DNA of 64,000 bases from Clostridiaceae bacterium (GCA_012521105.1 JAAYNA010000084.1:1-64000); one strand, 5' to 3'; counted from the first letter of the stretch, positions 8,621-18,899 are shown. The notes: generated by a model not told the origin, from the letters alone. Program-made: numbers and translations.

Positions 8621-9553
8621 ATGGAGAGTAAATCTATTATGCAGAGTATAGCAGAAAATATCGGAAAGGTTATGGTAGGCCAAAGTGGTGCTGCTAAGTT
8701 AATGGTAGTATGTCTTGCTGCTGGCGGTCATGTACTTATCGAAGATGTTCCGGGTATTGGTAAAACTACAATAGCTAATGCTCTTGCAAGATCCATTGGG
8801 GTATCCTTTAACAGGATTCAGTTTACCCCTGATATATTGCCATCTGATATTACTGGCTTCTCCATGTATAACCCAAAAACAGGTGAGTTTGAATACAAAC
8901 AGGGCAGCATCATGAGCAATATTATCCTGGCTGATGAAATTAACCGTACATCACCAAAAACACAAGCCAGTATGCTGGAGGTAATGGAAGAAAAACATGT
9001 TACTGTAGATGGTGTAACGTACAATGTACCAGAGCCTTTTATGGTTATTGCCACCCAGAACCCTATAGAATACATGGGGACATATCCACTGCCAGAGGCT
9101 CAGCTTGACAGATTCCTGATGAAGATTACAATGGGTTACCCCGACAAGGAAGATGAAGTAAATATTCTTTTCCGTTTCCGGAAAACAAATCCTTTAGATA
9201 AACTGTCACCTGTTGCTGATGGCAAGCAAATATCAGAATTACGCAGGCAGGTAAGGGATATTCACGTGGAAAGGGAAATAGGAGATTATATTGTCGAGAT
9301 TGTGCAAAGTACCAGAAGACAGGAACATGTCCTGTTAGGGTGCAGCCCGAGAGCTTCTGTTTATTTAATGAGAGCAGCGCAGGCACTTGCTCTTTATATG
9401 GGAAGGGACTATGTTGTTCCTGATGACGTTAAAGATTTGGTTATACCTGTTCTTGCCCATCGTATGATTTTAAAACAGGAAGCAAAAATTAGGAAAATTA
9501 CAGCTGAAAGTGTGCTTTCAGGTTTAATAAAAAACATAAGAGTACCGATTTAA
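8621..9553 (+). CDS. MoxR-family AAA+ ATPase
   Basis: Chaperone-like AAA+ ATPase of the MoxR type, usually encoded with a DUF58 protein and a membrane transglutaminase, as here. Walker A is EDVPGIGKTT near residue 47, Walker B with the AAA+ signature is IILADEINR near 104, and sensor 1 is VIATQNPIEYMG near 139. The 310-aa length is normal. I chose the ATG at 8621 because AGGGGG lies eight to nine bases upstream; an earlier ATG at 8588 lacks a site. It is the first gene of a three-gene operon (8621-13380). Its substrate is unknown; by analogy with other MoxR systems it may remodel partner proteins of the vWA/DUF58 type. Confidence 0.93.
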   Translation: MESKSIMQSIAENIGKVMVGQSGAAKLMVVCLAAGGHVLIEDVPGIGKTTIANALARSIGVSFNRIQFTPDILPSDITGFSMYNPKTGEFEYKQGSIMSNIILADEINRTSPKTQASMLEVMEEKHVTVDGVTYNVPEPFMVIATQNPIEYMGTYPLPEAQLDRFLMKITMGYPDKEDEVNILFRFRKTNPLDKLSPVADGKQISELRRQVRDIHVEREIGDYIVEIVQSTRRQEHVLLGCSPRASVYLMRAAQALALYMGRDYVVPDDVKDLVIPVLAHRMILKQEAKIRKITAESVLSGLIKNIRVPI

Positions 9554-9649
9554 GCAATCAGCCGAACCGGCTTTACGAAAAACATCGGTTTTAAAGAAAT
9601 TCGATTATTCTGTTGCATTCAAACAGATGTAGAAGGAATTATCAGTATT

Positions 9650-10837
9650 ATGAAAAGAAGCAGAATAAGGTATTTAATATTACTTTTTTTATCCTTTGTA
9701 TATATATATTTTGACGGAGGATTTCTTCCTTACACACTTTTTTTTATTGTGTTACTGCTTCCTGCTGCATCCTTTACTTATTTAATAATTGTTTTCAATA
9801 CTTTTAAATACACCGAAAAACTTGAAAAACGGGAATACCAGAAGGGTGAAATGTTGGATTATACCCTACGGATTCACAATGTTACGCCACTTTATATCAC
9901 ATATTTTAACGTATACATGCATATGGAAGGTCAGATGCTGATAAAAGGAATGAAAAATGAGCAGCTTACACTTAAACCCTTCAGTGTGCAGGAGTTTAAA
10001 TTTAACGTTCCAATTTTGTACAGAGGAAAGTATAAAGTTGGTATATCCCATATAGAGGTTAAGGATTTTCTTAATTTGATTTCTGTTAAATATTTACCGG
10101 GTGAAACAAAGGAAATACGTGTTTTTCCGCGTATATTGCCGGTTCAAGAACTGGATATTCCATATGTAAGAATGTCGGAAAATGAATACCTGTCGCAGAA
10201 TAAAGACACAGGGCATACAGAAATCAGAGATATCAGGGACTATATGTATGGAGACAGTTTTAAAAAAATCCATTGGAAGCTGTCTTCAAAATACAATAAA
10301 TGGATGGTAAAGGAAACTAATGCGTCGTCGGAAAAAGAGTTCTGGATTCTTTTGAACCTTTCTAAAATGTATGGAAGGGCCGAAGATGTTTTAATGATAG
10401 AGGACAGGACGGTGGAGTTTCTTGTCTCGCTTGCCAGGATGCTGTTAAGTTCAGGTTTCAATATAAAGCTGTGCTTTTACAGATCTGAACAGGTATATTT
10501 AACTTTTTCCGAAAATAAAGGGTTTCAACAAATTTACGAACTTATGTCATTTATACCTTTTGATCAAAATGCACATTTTGAAGATATAATGAACCTATTT
10601 TCAGAAAGTATGCCCGAAAGGCAAAGCGTTATGATTTTTTCTCCATTGGTTGATGAAAAGCAGCTGGACTGTCTACATAAAATGGCTGTAAATGGTCACG
10701 ATATTTCACTGTTTTACTGTCACGTGGAAGAAAGTGAAATTAAAAAAGAGGTAGAAAAGGCATTGGAAAAGGAACTGCCTGAGCTTGGCATAAGGACGGT
10801 AAATCTGCTTAAAAATGTATCAAGGATGAATGACTGA
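9650..10837 (+). CDS. DUF58 domain membrane protein
   Basis: Membrane-anchored partner of MoxR ATPases. Two hydrophobic helices at the N terminus (about residues 7-50) precede an extracellular-like beta region (55-160) and the DUF58 core, recognised by the signature YGDSFKKIHWK followed by NKWMVKE around residues 200-225; the C-terminal half resembles a von Willebrand A fold. The 395-aa length is typical. Second gene of the operon, 96 bases after the ATPase gene and 38 bases before the transglutaminase gene. The binding site AGAAGGA is about 12 bases from the ATG, a long spacing. The molecular role is unknown for the family. Confidence 0.88.
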   Translation: MKRSRIRYLILLFLSFVYIYFDGGFLPYTLFFIVLLLPAASFTYLIIVFNTFKYTEKLEKREYQKGEMLDYTLRIHNVTPLYITYFNVYMHMEGQMLIKGMKNEQLTLKPFSVQEFKFNVPILYRGKYKVGISHIEVKDFLNLISVKYLPGETKEIRVFPRILPVQELDIPYVRMSENEYLSQNKDTGHTEIRDIRDYMYGDSFKKIHWKLSSKYNKWMVKETNASSEKEFWILLNLSKMYGRAEDVLMIEDRTVEFLVSLARMLLSSGFNIKLCFYRSEQVYLTFSENKGFQQIYELMSFIPFDQNAHFEDIMNLFSESMPERQSVMIFSPLVDEKQLDCLHKMAVNGHDISLFYCHVEESEIKKEVEKALEKELPELGIRTVNLLKNVSRMND

Positions 10838-10875
10838 AAGGATATAGTTTTTCAGTATTATGAAGGGGAGAATTC

Positions 10876-13380
10876 ATGAAAAAACGGTATTATGATTTTT
10901 TAACCCTTGCATTTATCGGAATTCTTTTTATTTTTTCTGTTATAAAAGCAACACTTGTTCCAATGCGTGTTCCGGTCAAGATGTGGCATATGCTTCTTTT
11001 TGCAACAGGGGCTTTGATTTTTTATTGTCTTGTAAATACAAAAGTCGGACGTATAGTTTTTTTGTCTGTGGCAGGAGCAGGACTCTGCCTTGCTGTATTT
11101 TTTGTTTTTAAAAGTGGACTTTCAAACCTGTCGGGAACATTCACATCTGTTATAAAACTGATAAATGTTATAATTCAGGTTGGAACAGGTTACTATGACG
11201 ATACTATACCTGTTTCCCAACTTTTTTGCGCTGTCGGTGTGTATTCACTTATTGTAGCTTTGCCTGTTTACTTTTTTTTAATCAGGCGTTTCAGGTTCTA
11301 TATCCTATTTACACCCGGCCTAATCTTTTTCATGACTGTGTGGGGGTTAAACAGGCATGTGGATAAGCTTTCCTTTTATATATTTATTGCTGTTGCCATT
11401 GTATGCTATATAAGGCACATCTATTTAATAAATTCTAAAAATAACAGAAGTTCTGAAGAAACATTAAATAGTGGAAGCATGCTTATTCATTTCATGCCTA
11501 TTGCACTGGTTGTTATTCTTGTTTCAACTACTGTTACTGTGAGTGAAAAACCCATTGAATGGCCCTGGTTAGATAATAAGATATACAATCTCTGGTGGGA
11601 TATGCAAAAGAAACTTTCGGTTGACAGGTACGATACATTTTCTCTTGCCAAAACGGGTTTTGGGAACCCTTCACGCCTGGGAGGTCCTGTGCATGCCGAT
11701 AATACCCCTATTCTATTTGTAAATGCACCAACACGTGTGTATTTGAGGGGAGCTGTTTACGACAGTTATACAGGTGCAGGGTGGCAAATGGCAGAGAAGA
11801 GCGGTGAGTATTTACTTGAAGACAGGATTTATGATCACACAGAGCTTACATATGGATGGAAAGCAACCTGCATACAATTAGGTATTTTACCTGCAGGTGA
11901 GTATAATGAATACCTTCTGAATGGAGAAGTGCCATCCGAAAGAACAAATGTTTCGACAGAAGAGTACCTTGAGTTTTTTAATATTAACAGAAAACCTCAG
12001 GTTTTATTGAAACTTTTCCCTAAAGAAAAAATTACGGTGCAGCATCTGAATGTCAGAACAAAGTCATTGTTTACTCCACTTAAATTGCTTGTGCCAATTA
12101 CGGGTCTTTCTTCAAACTTATACAAACTTAATGAGAATGCTGAAGGCATATTTCAGTCAGACAGGAGATTGCGTGGCCGAAGCACTTATTATATTGAGTA
12201 CCTTCAACCTGCTTATGGAATGAAAGAAATCGAGAATTTTTTTAATCTTAGTAAACCGGGTTTGTACTCAGAGTTTAACGAGTATCTGGAAAAGTTTATT
12301 GAAGAACATGAGAGCCTGGATAATCAAAGCAAACTAATACAACAGCTTACCGATGTACAGGATATATATAAACAGCTTGAAGGACGAAAAGAAGAAATAT
12401 ACAGGCTTTACACCAATATACCCGAAGAAATACCAGAAAGAGTTATAGAACTGGCAAAGGAGATTACATCTTCCAGCAACACGACATATGCCAAAGTAAA
12501 AAACCTTGAAACCTATTTACGTCAAAATTATCATTACACTCTTAATCCTTCATACCCACCATTAACACAGGATTTTGTAGACTATTTTTTGTTTGACGGG
12601 AAAGAGGGGTATTGCTCATATTTTGCCAGTGCTCTTTGTGTAATGACAAGAGCAATAGGAATACCATCAAGGTATGTGGAGGGATTTTTATTACCTGAAA
12701 AATCCGGAAGGGATAATAGCTATCAGGTTACGAACCAGAATGCCCATGCCTGGGTTGAAGTCTATCTGGAGGGTGTTGGCTGGGTGACATTTGAACCTAC
12801 ACCACCCATGGCAAATGCGCAAAACTATTATGTTAGCCTTCGTGAAACAGGAACGGGTAATGAAGGATTTATTCCCGAAATACCTGATGAATATGAACAG
12901 GGCAGACCGATGCCGAATGTTTTTATACCAGAAATTGAAGAAAGTCCTTCGGATACTCCTGTAATTACAATAAATACAATTCTTCTTTTCATAATTGCTT
13001 TTGTACTGGTTGTTTTGATAATGAATTTATTGTTTATTCTTGTCAGGCGTATTATTCTGAATATAATTTCACCGAAGAAGAGCATTCTGCTATTATACCG
13101 TTATGCTGTTTCTTTATTGTCTCAGGCTGGAAGTGTTTTACAACCCGGACAAACACCAAAGGAATATGCACAAATAGTAGACCGGCGGTATAGCTTTAAC
13201 TGCATGAGCATGTCTGAAATGGTGGAGTTATATTATAGCGTCAGGTTTGGTTCTTGCGATGTAGGCAAAAAAACTTTAAAACGTGTTTTCTCTTTTGTTT
13301 CGGAAATAAAATCAAAAACCGGCAGGGACATGTATTTTATGAAAAAACTTTTATACAGGTATTTATTATTCAAAGGGTAA
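10876..13380 (+). CDS. Transglutaminase-like membrane protein
   Basis: Large (834 aa) integral membrane protein with an exposed papain-like transglutaminase domain, the third partner of the MoxR/DUF58 operon and comparable to Bacillus YebA. About six membrane helices occupy residues 1-220, then a large extracytoplasmic region with the transglutaminase core: Cys580 in EGYCSYFASALC, His624 in NAHAWVEVY and Glu640 in TFEPTPP as the triad. A further membrane helix near 690-720 precedes a cytoplasmic DUF4129-like tail. AAGGGGAG lies just before the ATG. Peptidoglycan or protein cross-linking or cleavage at the cell surface is an inference; no substrate is established for this subfamily. Confidence 0.9.
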   Translation: MKKRYYDFLTLAFIGILFIFSVIKATLVPMRVPVKMWHMLLFATGALIFYCLVNTKVGRIVFLSVAGAGLCLAVFFVFKSGLSNLSGTFTSVIKLINVIIQVGTGYYDDTIPVSQLFCAVGVYSLIVALPVYFFLIRRFRFYILFTPGLIFFMTVWGLNRHVDKLSFYIFIAVAIVCYIRHIYLINSKNNRSSEETLNSGSMLIHFMPIALVVILVSTTVTVSEKPIEWPWLDNKIYNLWWDMQKKLSVDRYDTFSLAKTGFGNPSRLGGPVHADNTPILFVNAPTRVYLRGAVYDSYTGAGWQMAEKSGEYLLEDRIYDHTELTYGWKATCIQLGILPAGEYNEYLLNGEVPSERTNVSTEEYLEFFNINRKPQVLLKLFPKEKITVQHLNVRTKSLFTPLKLLVPITGLSSNLYKLNENAEGIFQSDRRLRGRSTYYIEYLQPAYGMKEIENFFNLSKPGLYSEFNEYLEKFIEEHESLDNQSKLIQQLTDVQDIYKQLEGRKEEIYRLYTNIPEEIPERVIELAKEITSSSNTTYAKVKNLETYLRQNYHYTLNPSYPPLTQDFVDYFLFDGKEGYCSYFASALCVMTRAIGIPSRYVEGFLLPEKSGRDNSYQVTNQNAHAWVEVYLEGVGWVTFEPTPPMANAQNYYVSLRETGTGNEGFIPEIPDEYEQGRPMPNVFIPEIEESPSDTPVITINTILLFIIAFVLVVLIMNLLFILVRRIILNIISPKKSILLLYRYAVSLLSQAGSVLQPGQTPKEYAQIVDRRYSFNCMSMSEMVELYYSVRFGSCDVGKKTLKRVFSFVSEIKSKTGRDMYFMKKLLYRYLLFKG

Positions 13381-13435
13381 TACCGGTTTTTTCTGTCTGA
13401 TTAGCAATATATGGCAATATTCAACAATGTTTTTA

Positions 13436-13465
13436 TTGACATTTCCTAATACATTGACTTAGAAT
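13436..13465 (+). promoter_or_regulatory. Promoter of the typA operon
   Basis: TTGACA (13436-13441), 18-base spacer, TAGAAT (13460-13465), 29 bases before the typA start codon. Confidence 0.8.
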
Positions 13466-13493
13466 GGGAAAAGTAATGTAGGGGAGTGAAACA

Positions 13494-15317
13494 ATGACTC
13501 AGAAACGTGACGATATAAGGAATATTGCCATAATTGCCCATGTAGATCATGGCAAAACAACTCTTGTTGATGCAATGCTTAAGCAAAGCGGTATTTTCAG
13601 GGCAAATGAAAAGGTTGTTGAACGCGTAATGGATTCCAACGAGCTTGAAAGAGAAAAGGGAATTACCATTATGTCTAAAAATACGGCCGTTTTATATAAA
13701 AATGTCCGTATTAATATAGTAGATACCCCGGGACATGCTGACTTTGGCGGGGAAGTGGAACGGATTCTTAAGATGGTTGATGGTGTTCTTCTTTTAGTTG
13801 ATGCTTACGAAGGTCCGATGCCTCAAACACGTTTTGTTTTAAGAAAAGCATTAAGTTTACATTTAAAGCCGATAGTTGTTATCAATAAGATCGATCGCCG
13901 GGAAGCACGACCTGAAGAGGTTATTAATGAGATTCTTGAGCTTTTTATAGAACTGGAAGCAGACGATGATCAGCTCGAATTTCCCGTAGTTTATGCTTCA
14001 GGGCGGGATGGCTTTGCGTTCTTGGATAAGACCTCAGAATCAAAAGACTTAAGTCCGCTGTTTGATACCATTTTAAAGCATGTTCCCTCACCCGGGGGAG
14101 ATATTAATGCACCTTTCCAGATGCTGATATCAAGTCTTGACTATGATGATTATGTAGGAAGAATCGCTATTGGAAAAATTGAGCGGGGGACTATATCCAA
14201 AGGTGACAGGGTTGTTGTATGCAGAAATGATGGTTTGATAGAGCCTGTTAAGATTGGATCAATTCAGGTCTTCAACGGTTTAAACAGGCTGGATGTAGAA
14301 AAGGCCCAGGCCGGAGAAATAATATGTATTACAGGATGTGAGGATATAACTATCGGAGATACAATTTGTGATGCCGAACACCCGGAACCTCTGCCCTTTG
14401 TCGACATTGATGAACCTACCATATCTATGCAGTTTCTTGTTAACAACAGTCCTTTTGCCGGCACCGAGGGTACATATGTAACCTCAAGACACTTGAGACA
14501 CAGGCTTTTCAAAGAAAAGGAAACAAATGTAAGCCTTAGGGTTGAAGAAACCGATTCACCAGATAGTTTCAAGGTGTCGGGAAGGGGTGAATTGCATTTA
14601 TCCATCCTTATTGAAACCATGCGAAGGGAAGGTTACGAATTTCAGGTATCAAAACCAGAAGTAATTACAAAGTATATTGACGGAGTATTATGTGAGCCTA
14701 TTGAATATCTGATTGTAGACGTACCCGAAGAATATATGGGCTCTGTAATGGAAGAGCTGGGCGCAAGAAAGGGCGAAATTGCTAATATGAATTCCCCGCA
14801 TCAGGGATTTACAAGACTTGAATACAAAATACCTGCCAGGGGTTTGATTGGCTTTCGGTCAAGACTTTTGACGACTACAAGGGGAAATGGTATAATGAAT
14901 CATGTTTTTAATGGATATGAGCCCTATAAGGGAGAGATAAGGAGCCGGGACCGTGGATCAATAATAGCCTGGGAAACAGGAGAAGCCATCACTTACGGAT
15001 TATATAATGCACAGGAGCGGGGCACTTTATTTATAGGTCCAGGTGAAAAGGTTTACGAGGGCATGATCGTGGGTGAAAGCTCAAAGGTTGAGGATGTGGT
15101 TATAAACGTCTGTAAGAAAAAGCATGTAACAAACATCAGGGCTGCAGGTTCGGATGAAGCACTCAGGCTTGTGCCACCCAAGGTTTTAAGTCTTGAAGCA
15201 TGCCTTGAATTTATTGCAGATGATGAGTTGGTTGAAGTAACACCTAAACATATCAGACTAAGAAAAAGGGTTCTTAGTAATACATTAAGAGCTAAAGAAA
15301 AGAAAAAGGACAAATAG
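13494..15317 (+). CDS. typA: Translational GTPase TypA/BipA
   Basis: Ribosome-associated translational GTPase related to EF-G and LepA, involved in ribosome assembly and stress adaptation. At 607 aa it has the normal length. GTPase motifs are AHVDHGKTT (residues 15-23), the switch [15 protein letters not shown] near 80 and [10 protein letters not shown] near 135; domain II, two alpha/beta domains and the TypA-specific C-terminal domain follow ([34 protein letters not shown]). Start ATG at 13494 with GGGGAGTGAAACA upstream. First gene of a probable operon with mltG (28-base gap), trmR and trhP. Confidence 0.97.
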   Translation: MTQKRDDIRNIAIIAHVDHGKTTLVDAMLKQSGIFRANEKVVERVMDSNELEREKGITIMSKNTAVLYKNVRINIVDTPGHADFGGEVERILKMVDGVLLLVDAYEGPMPQTRFVLRKALSLHLKPIVVINKIDRREARPEEVINEILELFIELEADDDQLEFPVVYASGRDGFAFLDKTSESKDLSPLFDTILKHVPSPGGDINAPFQMLISSLDYDDYVGRIAIGKIERGTISKGDRVVVCRNDGLIEPVKIGSIQVFNGLNRLDVEKAQAGEIICITGCEDITIGDTICDAEHPEPLPFVDIDEPTISMQFLVNNSPFAGTEGTYVTSRHLRHRLFKEKETNVSLRVEETDSPDSFKVSGRGELHLSILIETMRREGYEFQVSKPEVITKYIDGVLCEPIEYLIVDVPEEYMGSVMEELGARKGEIANMNSPHQGFTRLEYKIPARGLIGFRSRLLTTTRGNGIMNHVFNGYEPYKGEIRSRDRGSIIAWETGEAITYGLYNAQERGTLFIGPGEKVYEGMIVGESSKVEDVVINVCKKKHVTNIRAAGSDEALRLVPPKVLSLEACLEFIADDELVEVTPKHIRLRKRVLSNTLRAKEKKKDK

Positions 15318-15345
15318 AATATTGCATGCATGGGAAGGTGATCCT

Positions 15346-16437
15346 ATGTCAAAACAGGGTAGAAAAAAGAAAAGAAGGTTTCTTAGATTTTTAATATTTG
15401 TTGTAGTATGCATGGCACTGTTTTTTTCCTCGGCATATGTATCCTACACCTACCTTACAAAATATGGGATAGAATATGTTTCCAAAGGAAAAATCGAGAT
15501 ACCTAAGGAGGAACAGATTGAAATAGAAATTCCTGAAGGGTACGGAACAGCTGATGTTGCAGCATTGCTTGAAAAGGAAGGACTTGTTGAGTATCCATGG
15601 TTGTTTAGGTTTCTTTCGAAACTTAACGGTTATGACGGCAAGTATAAAGCAGGAAAACATATTGTAAGCAAGGAACTGAATTATGAAGGACTTATGCTGG
15701 TATTAACCAGCAATCCTGTTTCGAACCCAACAAAGGATATAAGAATTCCCGAGGGCTTCACTGTGGTTGAATTAATAGATTATCTGTCCGAAAGAGGCTA
15801 TGTTGATAGAGACAAATTTGAATCCTTATGCAAGACAAAAATCAAAAAATACAAATTTTTAGAAAATGTTCCCGATAGAAAATATCCTTTAGAAGGATAT
15901 TTGTACCCCGACACTTATAAAATTGAAGTAGACTGGACAGAGGAAGAAATTGTAGACAGGCTTCTCAGAGAATTCGATTCAATTTTTAAGCCTGAATACT
16001 ACGAGCGTGCAGAAGAATTAGGAATGACAATTGATGAAGTCGTAACCCTTGCATCCATTATTGAAATGGAAGCAAAATATCTTACCGACTATGAAAAAAT
16101 ATCCAGTGTACTTCATAACAGGTTGAACAGTAGAGCTTTTCCATATCTGCAGGTCGATGTAACGCTGCAATATGCAAGAATTATGGCAGGTCTTGGAAGA
16201 ATTCAGATTCTGACGAATAAGGATAAGGAAATAGACAGTCCGTATAACACATACACCAATAAAGGGCTTCCTCCCGGGCCTATCTGTTCACCACGGGTAG
16301 AGGCTATAGAAGCAGCATTGTATCCCGAAGACACTAATTATTTCTTCTTTTTCTCGCCGCCTGACGGAACAGTTATATACAATGAAACACTTAGCGGGCA
16401 TAACAAGGATCTTGCTGCACATGGAATGCTGGATTAG
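15346..16437 (+). CDS. mltG: Endolytic peptidoglycan transglycosylase MltG (YceG family)
   Basis: Membrane-bound lytic transglycosylase that cuts nascent glycan strands and terminates their elongation. The 363-aa protein has a basic N terminus (KQGRKKKRRFLR), one membrane helix (about residues 13-33), a LysM-like region and the YceG catalytic domain: LASIIEMEA carries the catalytic glutamate, followed by SSVLHNRLN, the LQVDVTLQYA strand (usually LQSDPTV) and NTYTNKGLPPGPICSP. Start ATG at 15346 with AAGGTGAT seven bases upstream; an in-frame ATG at 15322 lacks a site. In Bacillus the same order mltG-yrrM-yrrN/O is found, supporting the operon reading. Confidence 0.93.
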   Translation: MSKQGRKKKRRFLRFLIFVVVCMALFFSSAYVSYTYLTKYGIEYVSKGKIEIPKEEQIEIEIPEGYGTADVAALLEKEGLVEYPWLFRFLSKLNGYDGKYKAGKHIVSKELNYEGLMLVLTSNPVSNPTKDIRIPEGFTVVELIDYLSERGYVDRDKFESLCKTKIKKYKFLENVPDRKYPLEGYLYPDTYKIEVDWTEEEIVDRLLREFDSIFKPEYYERAEELGMTIDEVVTLASIIEMEAKYLTDYEKISSVLHNRLNSRAFPYLQVDVTLQYARIMAGLGRIQILTNKDKEIDSPYNTYTNKGLPPGPICSPRVEAIEAALYPEDTNYFFFFSPPDGTVIYNETLSGHNKDLAAHGMLD

Positions 16438-16493
16438 CTTAAACGGTGTATTGAGATTAATATGGACATATAAATAGTTTTGGGAGTAGATTT

Positions 16494-17159
16494 TTGTTGG
16501 AAAATGAAATTACTTACCCTCATATTAACAATTTTTTAGCCAGCATCTTAGAACAGACCGATCCACTGCTGAAGGAAATGGAGGAACATGCCAAAGAAGC
16601 CCACATTCCCATTATACAGCCTGAATCTGCACATTTATTGAAAATTTTATGCTATATTTCAAAGCCCAAAAGGATACTTGAAATTGGAACAGCCATCGGT
16701 TATTCATCTATAATACTTGCTAAGTCCATGGATGAATGTGGTGTAATCGATACAATTGAAATAAATGAAGAAATGATTGAAAAGGCTGTTGGATATATTA
16801 AAAGAGCAGGATTAGGAGAAAAAATACGAATTATAAACGGTGATGCAACAGAGGTGTTACAATGCCTCAGCACACCATATGACTTTATTTTTCTGGATGC
16901 TGCAAAAGGCCAGTATATTGAGATGCTGCCCCATTGCCTGAGGCTTCTTAAATCAGGTGGTATTTTTGTTACCGATAATGTTCTTTACAGGGGTATGGTA
17001 GCTAAAGAGGGTTTCGTTGAACACAAACATCGCACAATTATAGTTAAACTTAAAGAATACATTCAGCTTCTGCGTCAAAACAATGAACTAATTACAAGCA
17101 TAGTTCCATCAGGCGACGGAATTGCAGTATGTGTTAAAACGGGCATCCGTAAGAATTGA
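16494..17159 (+). CDS. trmR: SAM-dependent O-methyltransferase, tRNA 5-hydroxyuridine methyltransferase TrmR
   Basis: Class I methyltransferase of the catechol-O-methyltransferase-like family. The 221-aa protein shows the SAM motif LEIGTAIGYSSI near residue 62, an acidic TIEINEEM strand end near 88, the FLDAAKG metal/catalytic motif near 132 and VTDNVLYRG near 158. It lies between mltG and a U32 hydroxylase gene, exactly as Bacillus yrrM/trmR, which methylates 5-hydroxyuridine 34 to 5-methoxyuridine in tRNA; that function is inferred from order and family. Two consecutive TTG codons (16494, 16497) follow GGGAG; I took the first. Confidence 0.82.
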   Translation: MLENEITYPHINNFLASILEQTDPLLKEMEEHAKEAHIPIIQPESAHLLKILCYISKPKRILEIGTAIGYSSIILAKSMDECGVIDTIEINEEMIEKAVGYIKRAGLGEKIRIINGDATEVLQCLSTPYDFIFLDAAKGQYIEMLPHCLRLLKSGGIFVTDNVLYRGMVAKEGFVEHKHRTIIVKLKEYIQLLRQNNELITSIVPSGDGIAVCVKTGIRKN

Positions 17160-17217
17160 GTTATTTTTTCCTGTATAACTTAGATTTTGTTTCAGAATTA
17201 TTAAAAGGAGAGATTTC

Positions 17218-18435
17218 GTGAATATAGAACTTCTTGCCCCTGCTGGTAATCCTGAAAAGTTAAAAATGGCTATTATATATGGAGCAGATGCGGTTTACCT
17301 TGCCGGGCCAAGATTTGGCCTGAGAGCCGGTGCTGGCAATTTTACCTATGAAGATATGAAAGAAGGTATTAAGTTTGCTCATCAGAGAAATAAAAAGGTA
17401 TATGTTACAATGAACATTATGCCTCATAATGAAGATTTTGAAGGCATGGAAGATTATATAGCCCGGATTTCAGATTTAGGTGCAGATGCCATTATAGTGT
17501 CCGATTTAGGTGTTTTATCGGTGATAAAGGAAATCAATCCTTCAATGCCTGTTCATATAAGCACTCAGGCTAATGTTACTAACTATAAAACTGCCAGGTA
17601 TTATAAAGAGCTTGGTGCATCAAGGATTATCGCAGCAAGGGAGTTATCTCTTGAAGAGCTTTCATTTATACATCAAAAAGTTCCTGAAATAGAGATAGAG
17701 GCCTTTGTTCATGGAGCAATGTGTATTTCCTACTCGGGCAGATGTCTTTTAAGCAGCTTTATGTGCGGAAGAGACGCAAACCGGGGGGACTGTGCCCAGT
17801 CATGCCGTTGGAAATATTACCTTATGGAGGAAAAAAGACCGGGTGAATACTATCCTATCACAGAAGATGAAAGAGGAACATTTATACTAAACTCCAAAGA
17901 CTTATGCATGATTGAACATATACCCGAACTTGTTGCTGCCGGTGTTTCGAGTTTTAAAATAGAGGGCAGAATGAAAAGTTCGTTTTATGTTTCAACCGTT
18001 GTACGTGCTTATCGCAGGGCACTTGATGCCTATTTAAACGATCCTGAAAATTATGTATTCAGTCAGGAGTGGCTTGATGAGGTATCAAAAGTGAGCCACC
18101 GGAGTTTTACAACAGGATTTTTCTTCAACAGACCCGGAGCAGACAGCCAAAATTATGGAACAAGCAGTTATATACAGAGCCATGAATTTGTTGGTATTGT
18201 TCTTTCATTCGATGAGAAAGAAAAAACAGCGTTAATAGAACAAAGGAACAGAGTTTTCTCGGGGGAAGAAATTGAAATAATGCAGCCCAACGGCCGGGAC
18301 ATTTCAATGAAAATTACCGATATGTGGGATATGGAAGGGAACAGAATTGACAGTACTCCTCATCCGCAGATGAAATATACCCTGAAAGTACCAGAGACTA
18401 TTATGCCAAATTCGATACTGAGAAAAAAACTTTAA
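17218..18435 (+). CDS. trhP: U32 family protein, tRNA uridine-34 hydroxylation protein TrhP
   Basis: Member of peptidase family U32, now known to include TrhP (E. coli YegQ, Bacillus YrrN/YrrO), which supports prephenate-dependent formation of 5-hydroxyuridine at the tRNA wobble position. The 405-aa protein carries the U32 signature EAFVHGAMCISYSGRCLLSS near residues 160-179 and the further cysteines in CGRDANRGDCAQSC, a probable iron-sulfur cluster site. GTG start with AAAAGGAGAG upstream. Directly downstream of trmR, so the two would give 5-methoxyuridine together. Bacillus has two U32 genes here; this window has only one, closer in length to YrrO. Older annotation would call it a collagenase-like protease. 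Confidence 0.85.
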   Translation: MNIELLAPAGNPEKLKMAIIYGADAVYLAGPRFGLRAGAGNFTYEDMKEGIKFAHQRNKKVYVTMNIMPHNEDFEGMEDYIARISDLGADAIIVSDLGVLSVIKEINPSMPVHISTQANVTNYKTARYYKELGASRIIAARELSLEELSFIHQKVPEIEIEAFVHGAMCISYSGRCLLSSFMCGRDANRGDCAQSCRWKYYLMEEKRPGEYYPITEDERGTFILNSKDLCMIEHIPELVAAGVSSFKIEGRMKSSFYVSTVVRAYRRALDAYLNDPENYVFSQEWLDEVSKVSHRSFTTGFFFNRPGADSQNYGTSSYIQSHEFVGIVLSFDEKEKTALIEQRNRVFSGEEIEIMQPNGRDISMKITDMWDMEGNRIDSTPHPQMKYTLKVPETIMPNSILRKKL

Positions 18436-18566
18436 ATTTATTCTCTTTAAATCATCCGGTTGAAACCATGTGCTGAATTTAACTGATAATTTCTTTGCCT
18501 CTTAAATAACAGACATTAATATGTCCCTGTAAGCATAAAATTAATAAAAAAAGCAGGGATTATTTT

Positions 18567-18899
18567 ATGTCTTTCTGGGACAATCTGATAAATCATTTTT
18601 TAGTTGCTTTCGGGGTTGTATTTGGAGCAGGATGTTTCTCTGGTATAGCAGCAGTAATTAATGACAGGCCGCCTATGAAAGCTATGGGGGATATGTCATC
18701 TTTTGTAAAGGTGTGGGCAATTGCCATTGCTCTTGGAGGTTCGTTCGATTCCCTTGAAATGTTTGAAAAGGGAATTTTACAGGGGCAGATAAGACTTATG
18801 ATACGTGAGGTTATTTATATAATTGTTGCTATGATAGGAGCTAATCTTGGTGCTTATATAATAAAACTTATTTCTCTCGTCGGAAATAAGATGCCATGA
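18567..18899 (+). CDS. ytrH: YtrH family sporulation protein
   Basis: Small membrane protein of the YtrH family, which in Bacillus subtilis is produced in the mother cell under sigma-E and is needed for normal spore quality. The 110-aa sequence begins MSFWDNLINHFLVAFGVVFG and has three or so hydrophobic segments (residues 8-28, 46-58, 80-103) with the conserved AAVINDRPPMKAMGDMSSF loop. GCAGGGA precedes the ATG. The stop codon region overlaps ytrI by 4 bases. In Bacillus ytrH-ytrI lies near dnaE, as in this window. A possible sigma-E-like -10 (CATAAAAT, about 18534) precedes it, weak. Confidence 0.88.
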   Translation: MSFWDNLINHFLVAFGVVFGAGCFSGIAAVINDRPPMKAMGDMSSFVKVWAIAIALGGSFDSLEMFEKGILQGQIRLMIREVIYIIVAMIGANLGAYIIKLISLVGNKMP

